From assembly GCF_002115785.1 (NCBI RefSeq), contig NZ_JFJY01000006.1, forward strand, positions 62,001 through 126,000: a stretch of DNA of 64,000 nt. Direction: 5' to 3'. Shown piece after piece: positions 43,353 to 52,892 of this stretch (its first letter is position 1; each line of letters opens with the position of its first letter). The notes under the pieces were generated by a model. It was not told the origin of the DNA. It did no database searches and saw only the letters and a list, made by a program, of their open reading frames with translations. Source of the DNA: Thalassospira sp. MCCC 1A03138. Its GTDB lineage: Bacteria > Pseudomonadota > Alphaproteobacteria > Rhodospirillales > Thalassospiraceae. Made by a program: the position numbers and the translations under genes.

Positions 43353-45164
43353 ATGGCCCCTCATAACCACAACAAAAAGGTTGGTGACATGCCCTACATG
43401 ATCAAAGGTTTCCGTCTGCGGTCCTTTCTGCTGAGCAGTGCAACGGCGATATTGCTGACACTGCCGGTCAATGCACAACAGGCCACGGATGCGATTGCCC
43501 CCGAAAGTGCGACATCGCCGGTTTCACATCGCGACGCTGTTCGCGCCCCGAACTGGATGGTTACGGCGGCCAACCCGCTGGCGGTTGAAGCCGGTGCAAA
43601 TGTGCTTCGTCGCGGTGGCAATGCCATTGATGCCATGGTCGCCGTTCAGACAATGCTTGGACTAGTTGAGCCACAGTCGTCGGGACTGGGGGGCGGTGCC
43701 TTTCTGGTTTATTTTGATGCGAGCAGCGACAAGCTGACAACCATGGATGGCCGCGAAACGGCGCCGATGGCCGCCACAACTACCCTGTTTCAGACCGAAG
43801 CAGGCGAACCAATGGAATTTTATAATGCGGTTGTCGGCGGTCGTTCGGTTGGAACTCCGGGAACACCAGCATTACTGAAAGCAGCCCACGAAAAATGGGG
43901 TCAACTGGAATGGCCCACATTGCTGGCCCCTGCTATAGAGCGCGCCGAAATCGGTTTTAATCTCTCCCCTCGCCTTGCCGGACTGATCGCCGAGGATGCC
44001 GAAAAGCTATCGCGCGATGACACCGCAAGGGGCTATTTCTTTGACGTCAATGGCGCGCCGCTTGAAGAAGGTGCGCTTCTGAAAAACCCGGAATATGCCA
44101 ATACCCTTAAGGCGTTGGCACAAAACGGTACTGACGGGTTCTATTTTGGGCCGATTGCCAATGACATCATTAACAAGGTTCAGGGGGCAAGCTGGAACCC
44201 CGGTGTTCTGTCCCTGAAAGACCTTGCCAATTATACTGTCAAGGAACGTGAGCCGGTTTGCACCGATTATCGCGGATATGAAATATGTGGAATGGGCCCG
44301 CCATCATCCGGTGCCCTGACGGTCGGACAGATACTTGGGCTGATCGAACCGTTTGATATTGGTGATTTTGGCCCAAAATCACCGGAAAGCTGGCGATTGA
44401 TTGGTGATGCATCACGTTTGGCCTTTGCCGATCGCGGGCGATATATGGCTGATATCGATTTTGTGCCTATGCCTTTGACCGGATTACTGGACAAGGATTA
44501 TCTGGCGCAAAGATCGAAGCTTCTGGAAAGCGACCAGGCGCTGGAAAGTGTGGAACCTGGCATGCCCGCATTCAGCCACGCCATGCGGCTTGCCGATGAT
44601 GAAGCAATCGAATTCCCCAGCACCAGCCATTTTTCAATTGTCGATGCCATGGGTAACGTTGTGTCGATGACCACCACCATTGAAAACGGCTTTGGCTCGC
44701 GCCTGATGGTCCGCGGCTTTATGTTGAACAATGAACTGACCGATTTTTCGTTCAAGACACACAGCAACGGTGTGCCGATTGCCAATCGGCTGGAACCGGG
44801 CAAACGCCCGCGTTCTTCCATGGCGCCGACAATCGTCATGCAGGAAGGCAAACCGGTTATCGCCGCCGGGTCACCGGGCGGATCGCGGATTATCGGGTAT
44901 GTCGCACAGGCGCTAGTCGGGATGATTGACTGGGGCATGGACCCGCAGCAGGCCATCAACATGCCCCATCTGATCAACCGGTTCGGAACCTTTGATATTG
45001 AGGCCGGAACAGAGGCCGAGGCACTTGAGCCATACCTTCAGCAACGCGGTTTCAAAACCGAGATCCGCGATCTTAATTCCGGTTTGCACATCATCCGGAT
45101 TACCGATCAGGGTCTGATTGGCGGGGCAGATCCACGACGCGAAGGCATTGTTATCGGCGAGTAA
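43353..45164 (+). CDS. ggt: Gamma-glutamyltransferase
   Basis: A 603-residue proenzyme (or about 591 from an ATG at 43389 with a better ribosome site) exported by a signal peptide ending near LPVNA. It cleaves glutathione and gamma-glutamyl peptides in the periplasm. The autoprocessing Thr424 is in FPSTSHFSIVD and becomes the N-terminal nucleophile of the small subunit. The large subunit has NPLAVEAGANVLRRGGNAIDAMVA and SSGLGGGAFLVY; the small one has GNVVSMTTTIENGFGS, LNNELTDFSF and RPRSSMAPTIV, plus GSPGGSRII. Single gene with its own terminator. Confidence 0.96.
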   Translation: MAPHNHNKKVGDMPYMIKGFRLRSFLLSSATAILLTLPVNAQQATDAIAPESATSPVSHRDAVRAPNWMVTAANPLAVEAGANVLRRGGNAIDAMVAVQTMLGLVEPQSSGLGGGAFLVYFDASSDKLTTMDGRETAPMAATTTLFQTEAGEPMEFYNAVVGGRSVGTPGTPALLKAAHEKWGQLEWPTLLAPAIERAEIGFNLSPRLAGLIAEDAEKLSRDDTARGYFFDVNGAPLEEGALLKNPEYANTLKALAQNGTDGFYFGPIANDIINKVQGASWNPGVLSLKDLANYTVKEREPVCTDYRGYEICGMGPPSSGALTVGQILGLIEPFDIGDFGPKSPESWRLIGDASRLAFADRGRYMADIDFVPMPLTGLLDKDYLAQRSKLLESDQALESVEPGMPAFSHAMRLADDEAIEFPSTSHFSIVDAMGNVVSMTTTIENGFGSRLMVRGFMLNNELTDFSFKTHSNGVPIANRLEPGKRPRSSMAPTIVMQEGKPVIAAGSPGGSRIIGYVAQALVGMIDWGMDPQQAINMPHLINRFGTFDIEAGTEAEALEPYLQQRGFKTEIRDLNSGLHIIRITDQGLIGGADPRREGIVIGE

Positions 45165-45190
45165 AGATAGATTTCGATGATTTGAGGACG

Positions 45191-45221
45191 GGCGGCATCG
45201 ATTGCGATGCCGCCTTTTTTT
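45191..45221 (+). terminator. Terminator of ggt
   Basis: Perfect 10-pair stem GGCGGCATCG/CGATGCCGCC with ATTG loop and seven T. Confidence 0.92.
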
Positions 45222-45222
45222 G

Positions 45223-45918
45223 TCAAACAAGCCAATCAGCCAGAAAGTCGCGCAATGCCAGATGATTTTCTGCGACATAATGCGCCCCTGCCCCGCGCAG
45301 AGCATCCGCCGATGTCAGATCGACCAGACCGATTGTCGTGGCCCCCGATGCAACACCGGCACGCACACCGCTGATGCTGTCGTCGATAACCACGCATTCG
45401 GTGATGTCGATACCGATTTTCTCAGCAGCCAGCAAATAAACATCGGGGGCCGGTTTTGCATGTTGCACATCATGGGCGGAGCATATCCGACCACGAAAAC
45501 GATCCAGCAACCCAACCTTGCCAAGCGATACATCCATTTTGTCATGCGGGCCGTTGCTACCGATTGCCATCGGGATCCCTTTGGTATCCAGAAGGTCGAG
45601 AACAGGATCCAGGTCTGGATATGGCTTCAAATCTTTTTCAAATGATTTGAAGGTTCTGGCATAACATTCCTTAATCCAGTCGTCGGGCAAGGTCACACCA
45701 AAAGATTCAGCCATTTTGGGTGCAACAGCCGCCAGCGTGCCACCGATAAAGAATTGGTGGCTTTGCGCCGGGGTCATGTCACAGCCATATTCGCAAAGCA
45801 GATCGGTCAGAACCCTGTTTGCCAGGTTTTCGGTATCAACCAGAACACCATCACAATCAAAGATCACGCCGCGCACGACAGGTTTAGTCACAGTCGCGTC
45901 CATCATCCTGTCACTCAT
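45223..45918 (-). CDS. HAD family hydrolase (phosphoglucomutase/phosphatase-like)
   Basis: A 231-residue HAD-IA enzyme with motif I FDCDGVLVDTE (nucleophile and acid/base aspartates), motif II IGSNGPHDKM, motif III lysine in HAKPAPDVYLLAAE and motif IV VVIDDSISGVRAG. The alpha-helical cap sits between motifs I and II. The group includes beta-phosphoglucomutases, phosphoglycolate phosphatase-like and sugar-phosphate phosphatases; the substrate is not clear. Its ATG overlaps the stop of the ArsC/Spx-like gene by four bases, so the two form an operon. Confidence 0.9.
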   Translation of the reverse strand: MSDRMMDATVTKPVVRGVIFDCDGVLVDTENLANRVLTDLLCEYGCDMTPAQSHQFFIGGTLAAVAPKMAESFGVTLPDDWIKECYARTFKSFEKDLKPYPDLDPVLDLLDTKGIPMAIGSNGPHDKMDVSLGKVGLLDRFRGRICSAHDVQHAKPAPDVYLLAAEKIGIDITECVVIDDSISGVRAGVASGATTIGLVDLTSADALRGAGAHYVAENHLALRDFLADWLV

Positions 45919-46268
45919 GCCCCAGCCAGTTCGGACCAGCGTCCTTCATCATAGGCTACCGTGCGGATTGTGCCGAAATCGACAACCGGCCGTTTGATCA
46001 CGGTCGGATTAGCCGCAAGGATGGCGGCGGCCGCCGCATCGTCATTTTCAAGCACGGCCTTGTCACCATCGGAAAGATTACGATAGCTTGGCCCGCGTTT
46101 ATTGATCAGGGCTTTGCCGCCGACTTCGGCAAGCCACCCTTCGATGGTTTTGGCATCAATTCCGTCAATGCGGAAATCATGAAACGTGTGATCAATCCCC
46201 TTGGCGTCGAACCATTTAAGGGATTTTTTGACTGTGTCGCAGTTTTTGATGCCATAGACCGTAATCAT
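45915..46268 (-). CDS. ArsC/Spx family reductase-like protein (YffB type)
   Basis: About 117 residues from the ATG at 46266-46268, which has AGGAAG before it. The thioredoxin-like fold begins MITVYGIKNCDTVKKSLKWF; only one cysteine is in the active-site loop, followed by a lysine-rich helix. KALINKRGPSYRNL and ANPTVIKRPVVDFG with the Arg near a cis-Pro match the YffB/ArsC group, suggested to act as glutathione-dependent thiol reductases. No arsenic genes are near. First gene of a two-gene unit with the HAD phosphatase. Confidence 0.9.
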   Translation of the reverse strand: MITVYGIKNCDTVKKSLKWFDAKGIDHTFHDFRIDGIDAKTIEGWLAEVGGKALINKRGPSYRNLSDGDKAVLENDDAAAAAILAANPTVIKRPVVDFGTIRTVAYDEGRWSELAGA

Positions 46269-46410
46269 GAATGCTTCCTGTATGTCGTAATATGCGATGC
46301 AGCCATGCATCGCCGAATGGGTTTTGACCCTAAATCCCGGAACATATATAAAGACCGCGCCCGGAAACCGGCAACCCCATTCACGTGCACAGGTTCAGGA
46401 ACAACTCGGT

Positions 46411-47406
46411 ATGACTGTCAATCGGCGTATTTCCGTCGCCCCGATGATGGATTGGACGGACCGGCATGATCGCTATTTCTTGCGGCAGATCAGTCGGCAT
46501 GCGCTGCTTTATACCGAAATGGTTACCACGGGTGCGATCATCCATGGTGGGGCGGACCGGCATTTGCGCTATAACACGGCAGAGCATCCCGTTGCCCTGC
46601 AACTGGGCGGAAGCAACCCCGATGATCTGGCGCGTGCCTGCGAGATTGCCAATGATTATGCCTATGACGAGATCAACCTGAATTGCGGTTGTCCGTCGGA
46701 TCGCGTGCAGAACGGGGCATTTGGTGCCTGTCTGATGGCGACCCCCGATGTGGTAGCAAATTGCGTCAAAGCGATGATTGGCACCAGTGACGCACCGGTA
46801 ACGGTTAAAAACCGCATCGGTATCGACGATCAGGAAGATTACCCATCGCTTAAACGGTTTGTGGAAACCGTGGCGGATGCCGGGTGCAGAACTTTCATCG
46901 TGCATGCCCGCAAGGCATGGCTGAACGGGCTTAGTCCCAAGGAAAACCGCGAAGTCCCGCCGCTCAAATATGATCTGGTTTACCAGTTGAAACAGGAATT
47001 GCCGGAACTTGAAATCCTGATCAATGGCGGCATCAAGACACTGGATGAAACCGAAGAACATCTGAAACAGATGGACGGCGTGATGATCGGGCGGGAAGCC
47101 TATCAGAACCCCTATGTGCTTTCGGATGTGGATCGGCGTTTTTATGGCGATGACACGCCGCCCTTAAGCCGTCATCAGGTGGCAGAGGCGATGTTGCCCT
47201 ATATCGACGAACATCTGAAATCGAACAACGGGACGCTTGGCCATGTGACGCGGCATATGCTTGGCCTGTTTCAGCAGATGCGCGGAGCCAAACAATGGCG
47301 CCGGTATTTAAGCGAAAATGCCCATCGCAAGGGCGCGGGAGTTGATACGGTGCGCGAGGCACTGGCACTGGTTTCCAAAGAAGATGCCGAGGCATTGTCT
47401 GCATGA
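46411..47406 (+). CDS. dusA: tRNA-dihydrouridine synthase A
   Basis: About 331 residues from the ATG at 46411 (MTVNRRISVAPMMDWTDRHD) with AGGA 11 bases earlier; the longer frame crosses the divergent promoter. It is an FMN enzyme reducing uridine in the D-loop (positions 20/20a) of tRNAs. The TIM-barrel start RISVAPMMDWTDRHDRYFLR, the active-site LNCGCPSDRVQNGAFGACLM with catalytic Cys in the second half, and INGGIKTLDE are all DusA features. The stop overlaps the mnmC start by four bases, so two tRNA-modification genes are coupled. Confidence 0.96.
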   Translation: MTVNRRISVAPMMDWTDRHDRYFLRQISRHALLYTEMVTTGAIIHGGADRHLRYNTAEHPVALQLGGSNPDDLARACEIANDYAYDEINLNCGCPSDRVQNGAFGACLMATPDVVANCVKAMIGTSDAPVTVKNRIGIDDQEDYPSLKRFVETVADAGCRTFIVHARKAWLNGLSPKENREVPPLKYDLVYQLKQELPELEILINGGIKTLDETEEHLKQMDGVMIGREAYQNPYVLSDVDRRFYGDDTPPLSRHQVAEAMLPYIDEHLKSNNGTLGHVTRHMLGLFQQMRGAKQWRRYLSENAHRKGAGVDTVREALALVSKEDAEALSA

Positions 47407-49436
47407 GCGCAGATGAACAATCGCCCGAAGCCGCGAGACAAACCGGCGGCATTACATGGCGGGAAGGCAACGTCCCCTTTTCCCCGCAATTTGGCGACAT
47501 CTATTACAATCCAAAAAACGGATTGGCCGAAACGCAATATGTGTTTGTTTCGGGCAATAACCTGCCCGAAGCATGGCAAAACCGGGAGAATTTCACGATT
47601 GGTGAAACCGGCTTTGGCACAGGATTAAATTTCCTTGCCGCGTGGGATTGCTGGCAAAAGGACCCGGCGCGGTCCAAACGGCTTCATTTCGTATCGGTCG
47701 AGAAATTCCCGCTGACGCGTGATGCGATTGCGCGCGCGCATCAGAACTGGCTGGAATTGGCCGAAATTTCTGACCAACTGGTCACACAATGGCCAACCGG
47801 AACGATGTTGCCCGGTGTGCACCGGTTTGATCTGGGCGATGGTTCGGTCACGCTGACACTCCTGATCGGGGATGCGATTGACTGTTATCGCGATTATCAC
47901 GGAATGGTCGATTGCTGGTTCCTTGACGGTTTTGCCCCGTCGCGCAATCCCGATATGTGGCGACCGGAATTGTTCACCGCCCTTGCCGCGGCATCAAGCC
48001 GTGATGGCGCGACCCTTTCGACATTCAGTGCAGCACGTATCGTGCGTGACGGGCTGGAACAGGCCGGGTTTGAAGTCGCCAAGCGCAAGGGATATGCCTA
48101 TAAGCGCGATATGATCACGGCCCGCCTTGCCCCGAAAGCGACCGATAAAAGCGCAGATCGCGGCAAAGGAATGGACGAAAACCCTTGGTTTGTATTGCCA
48201 AAAGTGACGGATAACAAACGTGTCGCGATCATTGGCGGCGGCATGGCCGGGGCCGCCTGTGCACGGGCGCTTCAAAATCGCAGATGCGCGGTTACGCTTT
48301 TTGAAAAATCCGAACGCTTGGCAAATGCGGCATCAGGCAATCCCATCGGGATGCTTGAACCCTATTTCACCGCTGATAACGCCATAACAGGACGCTTTTA
48401 CGAAGCGGGCTTTCGATACAGCCAACGACTGGTCCGCCGACTGTCCGAAGCAGGGGAGATCGAAGCCGATTTTTGCGGCGTATTGGATCTGATTTCCAGC
48501 CAGCGCGACGAAGAGCGTCAGGCAGGCATGATGCAGCGCCTGCCGGACAGCCGCAATCTGGTTCATGTTCTGGACCGTGAAGCTGCGAGTAGCGCCTTTG
48601 GGTTGCCGCTGCCACATGGTGGCTTGTTTTATCCTGGTGCTGGCTGGGTCAATCCACCATCGTTGGTGACCTGTCTTGCCAGCGGGATCGAGTGCCACAC
48701 CAACACATCGATTGCTGCAATTTCCGAATATGGTACGGACAAGGTCCTGCATTCGGTTGGGGGGCAGGAATTTGGCCCCTTTGATGCCGTGATCATTGCC
48801 GGTGCGACCGAAACAAAGGGGCTTGATCAAACCGCATGGCTTTCAGACCATCTGCGCCCGGTACGCGGGCAGATCAGTTACTTTGACGACAGCGCATTGC
48901 GCGAATGCTACGGCGATGCCAAAATTCGCTGCGTGCTCAGTCACAAGGGTTACCTGACACCGGCGCGTGCGGGTATCCATGTTTTTGGTGCGACATTTGA
49001 TCGCAATGATGATCAGACGGACCTGCGCGAAACTGACCATGCCCATAACCGCCGACAGTTGGGCCGCGTCCTGCCCGAGCTTGCCGATAGGCTGGAAGCG
49101 ATAAAACTTGACGGTCGGGCGGCATTGCGGACCACAACCCCGGATCACCTGCCGATGATCGGTCCAGCACCGGATTACGATGCCTATCTTTCGGCCTATC
49201 ACGATATAGACAAAGGGAAAAAGGCGGCGCGATATATCGATGCGCCTTACCACAAAGACGTGTATATCTGTACCGGATTTGGCGCGCGTGGGCTGATCGC
49301 AGCCCCCCTTGCCGCCGAAATAATTGCCAGCGAGATTTGCAATATGCCCCTGCCGCTCGAAAAGTCCCTGATGGATGCGATCCATCCCGCACGGTTCATC
49401 GTGCGTGGTCTTAAACGGCGGCAAATCACAGCATGA
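47403..49436 (+). CDS. mnmC: Bifunctional tRNA mnm5(s2)U biosynthesis protein MnmC
   Basis: A 677-residue fusion that finishes the wobble modification mnm5(s2)U34. The N-terminal methyltransferase (about 1-245; GETGFGTGLNFLAAW as SAM motif, VDCWFLDGFAPSRNPDMW) methylates nm5U; the C-terminal FAD oxidase (about 265-670; VAIIGGGMAGAACARAL, GRAALRTTTPDHLPMIGPAPD, GFGARGLIAAPLAAEII) first removes the carboxymethyl group from cmnm5U. Both halves look complete. It overlaps dusA and the following MFS gene by four bases each, making a three- or four-gene unit. Confidence 0.96.
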   Translation: MSADEQSPEAARQTGGITWREGNVPFSPQFGDIYYNPKNGLAETQYVFVSGNNLPEAWQNRENFTIGETGFGTGLNFLAAWDCWQKDPARSKRLHFVSVEKFPLTRDAIARAHQNWLELAEISDQLVTQWPTGTMLPGVHRFDLGDGSVTLTLLIGDAIDCYRDYHGMVDCWFLDGFAPSRNPDMWRPELFTALAAASSRDGATLSTFSAARIVRDGLEQAGFEVAKRKGYAYKRDMITARLAPKATDKSADRGKGMDENPWFVLPKVTDNKRVAIIGGGMAGAACARALQNRRCAVTLFEKSERLANAASGNPIGMLEPYFTADNAITGRFYEAGFRYSQRLVRRLSEAGEIEADFCGVLDLISSQRDEERQAGMMQRLPDSRNLVHVLDREAASSAFGLPLPHGGLFYPGAGWVNPPSLVTCLASGIECHTNTSIAAISEYGTDKVLHSVGGQEFGPFDAVIIAGATETKGLDQTAWLSDHLRPVRGQISYFDDSALRECYGDAKIRCVLSHKGYLTPARAGIHVFGATFDRNDDQTDLRETDHAHNRRQLGRVLPELADRLEAIKLDGRAALRTTTPDHLPMIGPAPDYDAYLSAYHDIDKGKKAARYIDAPYHKDVYICTGFGARGLIAAPLAAEIIASEICNMPLPLEKSLMDAIHPARFIVRGLKRRQITA

Positions 49437-50629
49437 TCAACAAGCACGTCCTTCCGTCATTTGACGACCCGCGTATGAAAACCACAACCGTGCTTGCGCT
49501 GTTTTTCGTGGGGCTTTTCCTTATTCAGGGTGTGTTTTTGCCCTATTGGCCGGTCTGGTTGAAAAGTCAGGGATTATCGGCGGGCGAGATCGGCATCCTG
49601 CTGTCCCTGCCCAACTGGGTTCGGGTTTTTGCCGATCCGTTGATTGCGCAGCGCGCAGATCGCACCGGCAATCGTAAAACGCCGATGCTTTGGCTGGCGG
49701 GGATTTACGTCATTACGGTTCTTGCCTTTCCGGTATCGAGCAATTTCTGGTGGCTAGCCGGATTATCCGTGATCATCGGCTTTAGCTTTGCACCGTTATT
49801 GCCACTGGGGACAACGATTACGGTTCATGAATGCAAGGCCAAGGAACTTGACTACGGCCGGGTACGACTTTGGGGGTCACTTGCCTTTATCGCCGCATCC
49901 TATGGTGCGGGATGGGTTCTTGATGGCACATCGACCACATGGATTGTCTGGTTGCTGTTTATTGCCGGGATTGTCAATTTTGCCATCGTCACCCGCATGC
50001 CCGATCCGCAAACCGACCGGCCATTACGTTCCGGTTCGTCGATCATCTATCTGCTGCGTAAACCGGTCTTCCTGATTTATCTGGGCTGCATCGGTTTTGC
50101 ACAAGGATCGCATGGGACGTATTACAGCTTTGCCTCTGTCCACTGGGAAAATGTCGGTTATCCCCATGATGTGATTGGGGCATTCTGGTCGATCGGGGTG
50201 ATTGCCGAAATCGCCCTGTTTGCCTTTGCCGGAAAATATATTCGCGGTCGGCATCCAGGTATCCTGTTTGTCATCGGAGCGGCGTCAGGCGTTCTGCGCT
50301 GGACGGTTCTGGGTATGACCGATAATTTCTGGATGATTGTTCTGGTGCAGCCATTGCACGCCATGACATTTGGTATTACCCATCTGGCGGCCGTCAGCTT
50401 TATTGCCCGTGCGGTGCCATCCCAATTGGCGACGTCGGCGCAAAGCTTGATGGCGACATTGTCGATGGGTGTTTTTCTTGGCAGTGCGATCTGGGCGTCC
50501 GGTCCGCTTTATGATCATTTCGGGTCTCATGCCTATTACGCCATGAGCGGACTTTCGATTGTTGCTTTCTTCTTTGCGCTTTGGCTGATCCGGCGCTGGC
50601 GCGGCGAAGACAACACGTTTTGTGAATGA
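49433..50629 (+). CDS. MFS transporter, HcaT (phenylpropionate permease) type
   Basis: A 398-residue membrane protein with 12 hydrophobic segments and the start GLFLIQGVFLPYWPVWLKSQGLSAGEIG followed by ADPLIAQRADRTGNRK, typical of the HcaT/MFS_1-like group that includes the putative 3-phenylpropionate permease. The link to aromatic acids is weak because no degradation genes are near. The ATG overlaps the mnmC stop, so it is read from the dusA-mnmC transcript; the relation to tRNA modification is probably only positional. Confidence 0.88.
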   Translation: MINKHVLPSFDDPRMKTTTVLALFFVGLFLIQGVFLPYWPVWLKSQGLSAGEIGILLSLPNWVRVFADPLIAQRADRTGNRKTPMLWLAGIYVITVLAFPVSSNFWWLAGLSVIIGFSFAPLLPLGTTITVHECKAKELDYGRVRLWGSLAFIAASYGAGWVLDGTSTTWIVWLLFIAGIVNFAIVTRMPDPQTDRPLRSGSSIIYLLRKPVFLIYLGCIGFAQGSHGTYYSFASVHWENVGYPHDVIGAFWSIGVIAEIALFAFAGKYIRGRHPGILFVIGAASGVLRWTVLGMTDNFWMIVLVQPLHAMTFGITHLAAVSFIARAVPSQLATSAQSLMATLSMGVFLGSAIWASGPLYDHFGSHAYYAMSGLSIVAFFFALWLIRRWRGEDNTFCE

Positions 50630-50654
50630 CCGGGACATGCCGGGGGGAAATCTG

Positions 50655-51512
50655 ATGAGCAATCTTCCGCTTTCACGGAAATGGCGCCGTTTGAAACTGG
50701 GACTTAGAACGCTTTTGACGGCGTCGCCAGCCGGTTATTTCATTCCCTATCGCTATGCCGCCGAAACGGCCCGTACCGTTGGCCGACCGCATTATCCGGC
50801 AATCGAGGCCATGATGGATCACGCGGCACCGACCATGAAGGCGTGGCTAACCAAGGCCAACAAATATCAGGACGCATTTGCCAGTTTCGGCAATGCCACC
50901 CCACCCGATCCACGTTGGCAACAAAGCTGGTTCCCGCGGCTAGACGGGATGTTGGCCTATGTCCTGACGCGTGAATTTCGCCCGGAACGGATTATTGAAA
51001 TCGGATCGGGCCATTCAACACGGTTTTACTATCGCGCCATTCTTGATGGAGAACTCGACACCATCTTTCTCGCAATTGATCCGGCCCCGCGGGCCGATAT
51101 TGCCGCCCTGCCGATCACGATAGAACGCAGCATCGTGCAAAAGGCCGATCCGGCTGTGTTCAGGACATTGTCGGGTGCGGATATTCTTTCGATTGATTCA
51201 AGCCATATCCTGATGCCGGGCACGGATGTTGATCTGCTGTTTTCAACGGTCATACCGGCATTGCCCAGTGGGGCGATCATTCATATCCATGACATCACCC
51301 TGCCCGATGATTATCCGGAAATCTGGCAGTGGCGCGGATACAATGAACAGCAGGGGGTTGCAGCGTTGCTGGCAGGTAACGGGTTTGAAATCCTGTGGTC
51401 GAGTGCCTATGCCATTACACGCCTGAATAACATTATTGCAAACTCCATCGCCAATGGCATTCATCTGCCTGATGGGGCACATGAAACCAGCTTGTGGTTG
51501 CGTAAAAAGTAG
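50655..51512 (+). CDS. Class I methyltransferase-like protein
   Basis: About 285 residues from the ATG at 50655, with GGGGGGAAA just before it (a GTG at 50622 lies inside the previous gene). The core has the SAM-site motif RIIEIGSGHSTRFYYRA, the acidic strand-2 end FLAIDPAPRADIAAL and DILSIDSSHILMPGTDVDLLF with IIHIHDITLPDDYPE, as in the methyltransf_24 group near glycan and secondary-metabolite genes. The substrate is unknown. The N-terminal 100 residues are basic and have no recognised domain. It overlaps the end of the HcaT-type gene slightly upstream. Confidence 0.82.
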   Translation: MSNLPLSRKWRRLKLGLRTLLTASPAGYFIPYRYAAETARTVGRPHYPAIEAMMDHAAPTMKAWLTKANKYQDAFASFGNATPPDPRWQQSWFPRLDGMLAYVLTREFRPERIIEIGSGHSTRFYYRAILDGELDTIFLAIDPAPRADIAALPITIERSIVQKADPAVFRTLSGADILSIDSSHILMPGTDVDLLFSTVIPALPSGAIIHIHDITLPDDYPEIWQWRGYNEQQGVAALLAGNGFEILWSSAYAITRLNNIIANSIANGIHLPDGAHETSLWLRKK

Positions 51513-51630
51513 TCCAAACAGGATCAGGATCCATTCAAACCGTATTGACGGAAATGACGGGGCAAAAGCCCCGCAAGCCTGTCGGGAAAACGTCTTTCCA
51601 CTCGAACCACGGTTAATCAGGATTAAATCG

Positions 51631-52815
51631 ATGTCGCGAACAGATGCTCCGGGTCTTGGCCGGGGACTGGCCTTTGTCATGGCGGTTGCTGCCGGTCTTG
51701 CCGTTGCCAATATCTATTATAATCAACCGATGCTTGGCATCATCATGGCCGAGTTCAATCAAAGCAGCACCGCGGCCCTGATCCCGACCGCAACGCAGTT
51801 GGGATATGCAGTTGGTTTGTTTTTACTCGTCCCGCTTGGCGATCTGTTTGACCGGCGCAAACTGATTGTTATCCTGTTCCTGTTGCTGGCACTGGTTCTT
51901 GTAATCGAAGGATCGGCACCAACGGATTATGTTCTGTTTATTTCTTCAATATTGCTTGGTGCCTGTTCGACGGTGGCCCAGCAAATCATTCCCTATGCAA
52001 CCGCACTGACCCCTCCCGAAAACCGCGGAAAAACCATTGGCACGGTCATGGCGGGTTTGCTGTGCGGCATTCTTCTGAGCCGGACACTGGCGGGGTTTGT
52101 GTCGACCCATCTTGGCTGGCGCGAGATGTTCTGGCTTGCTGCCCCGGTGGCCGTTCTTGCCGCCATCGTAATGGCCGTGATGTTGCCAAAGGACAAGGCG
52201 CGGACATCCATCGGCTATGGAGAGGCGCTTTTATCCGTGCTGTTCCTGTGTAAGCAGCTGCCTGCCCTTCGCCGGGCGACATTGACGCAAGCCGCCCTGT
52301 TCGGATCATTTTCGGCCTTCTGGACCATATTGGCCCTGCATCTTCAGGAACCCGATTATCAGCTGGGTGCTGATATCGCCGGGCTATTTGGGGTTTTGGG
52401 CGCGATTGGCGTTCTGGCAGCGCCCCTTTCGGGCCGGTTGGCAGACCGATATGGTCCTGCGCGCGTCATTGCCGCAGGTGTCATCATTTGCGTGATTTCG
52501 TGGCTGGCATTCGGACTTTGGACGGCTCTTGCAGGGTTGATCGTCGGGGTGATCATTTTGGATTTCGGCGTGCAAAGTGCGATGATTTCCAACCAGCATG
52601 TGATCTTTGGCCTGCTGCCAGAGGCCCGCGGCCGGATCAACACCGTTTATATGACCGGTATGTTCCTTGGCGGTTCGTTCGGCTCGGCCGGGGCGACCTA
52701 TGCATGGGGACTGGGCGGTTGGCCAGCCGTTTCCGGTTTTGGTTTGGCCTTGTCGCTGGTTGCGCTGATTCCGGCCATGGCGCAGCTTAAATCAAAAGCT
52801 GGCGCACACTACTAG
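51631..52815 (+). CDS. MFS transporter (drug/sugar efflux type)
   Basis: About 394 residues from the ATG at 51631, with CAGGA eight bases before it. Twelve hydrophobic segments; the start GLAFVMAVAAGLAVANIYYNQPMLGIIMAEF and loop GDLFDRRKLIVI match a common group of MFS exporters (YgaY/NepI-like). The NYYNQP-type motif in helix 1 is a hallmark of that group. Substrate unknown. The 118-base gap before it holds a small hairpin CGGGGC-AAAA-GCCCCG (51558-51573) and possibly a promoter, so it may be separate from the methyltransferase gene. Confidence 0.88.
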   Translation: MSRTDAPGLGRGLAFVMAVAAGLAVANIYYNQPMLGIIMAEFNQSSTAALIPTATQLGYAVGLFLLVPLGDLFDRRKLIVILFLLLALVLVIEGSAPTDYVLFISSILLGACSTVAQQIIPYATALTPPENRGKTIGTVMAGLLCGILLSRTLAGFVSTHLGWREMFWLAAPVAVLAAIVMAVMLPKDKARTSIGYGEALLSVLFLCKQLPALRRATLTQAALFGSFSAFWTILALHLQEPDYQLGADIAGLFGVLGAIGVLAAPLSGRLADRYGPARVIAAGVIICVISWLAFGLWTALAGLIVGVIILDFGVQSAMISNQHVIFGLLPEARGRINTVYMTGMFLGGSFGSAGATYAWGLGGWPAVSGFGLALSLVALIPAMAQLKSKAGAHY

Positions 52816-52839
52816 CCCCCGGTTGCCGCCTTAACCCAA

Positions 52840-52873
52840 AAAAGCCCGCCATTATCCGGCGGGCTTTTTTATT
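52840..52873. terminator. Two-sided terminator, MFS / ABC operon end
   Basis: AAAAAGCCCGCC/GGCGGGCTTTTT with ATTATCC loop; ends the MFS gene and the large converging operon. Confidence 0.92.
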
Positions 52874-52892
52874 ATCGGATCCGAGTTCAAAC

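Noticed and set aside
49433-50629. Aromatic acid (phenylpropionate) uptake system
   Set aside because: The permease resembles HcaT, but no ring-hydroxylating or ring-cleavage genes are near, so a substrate cannot be assigned.
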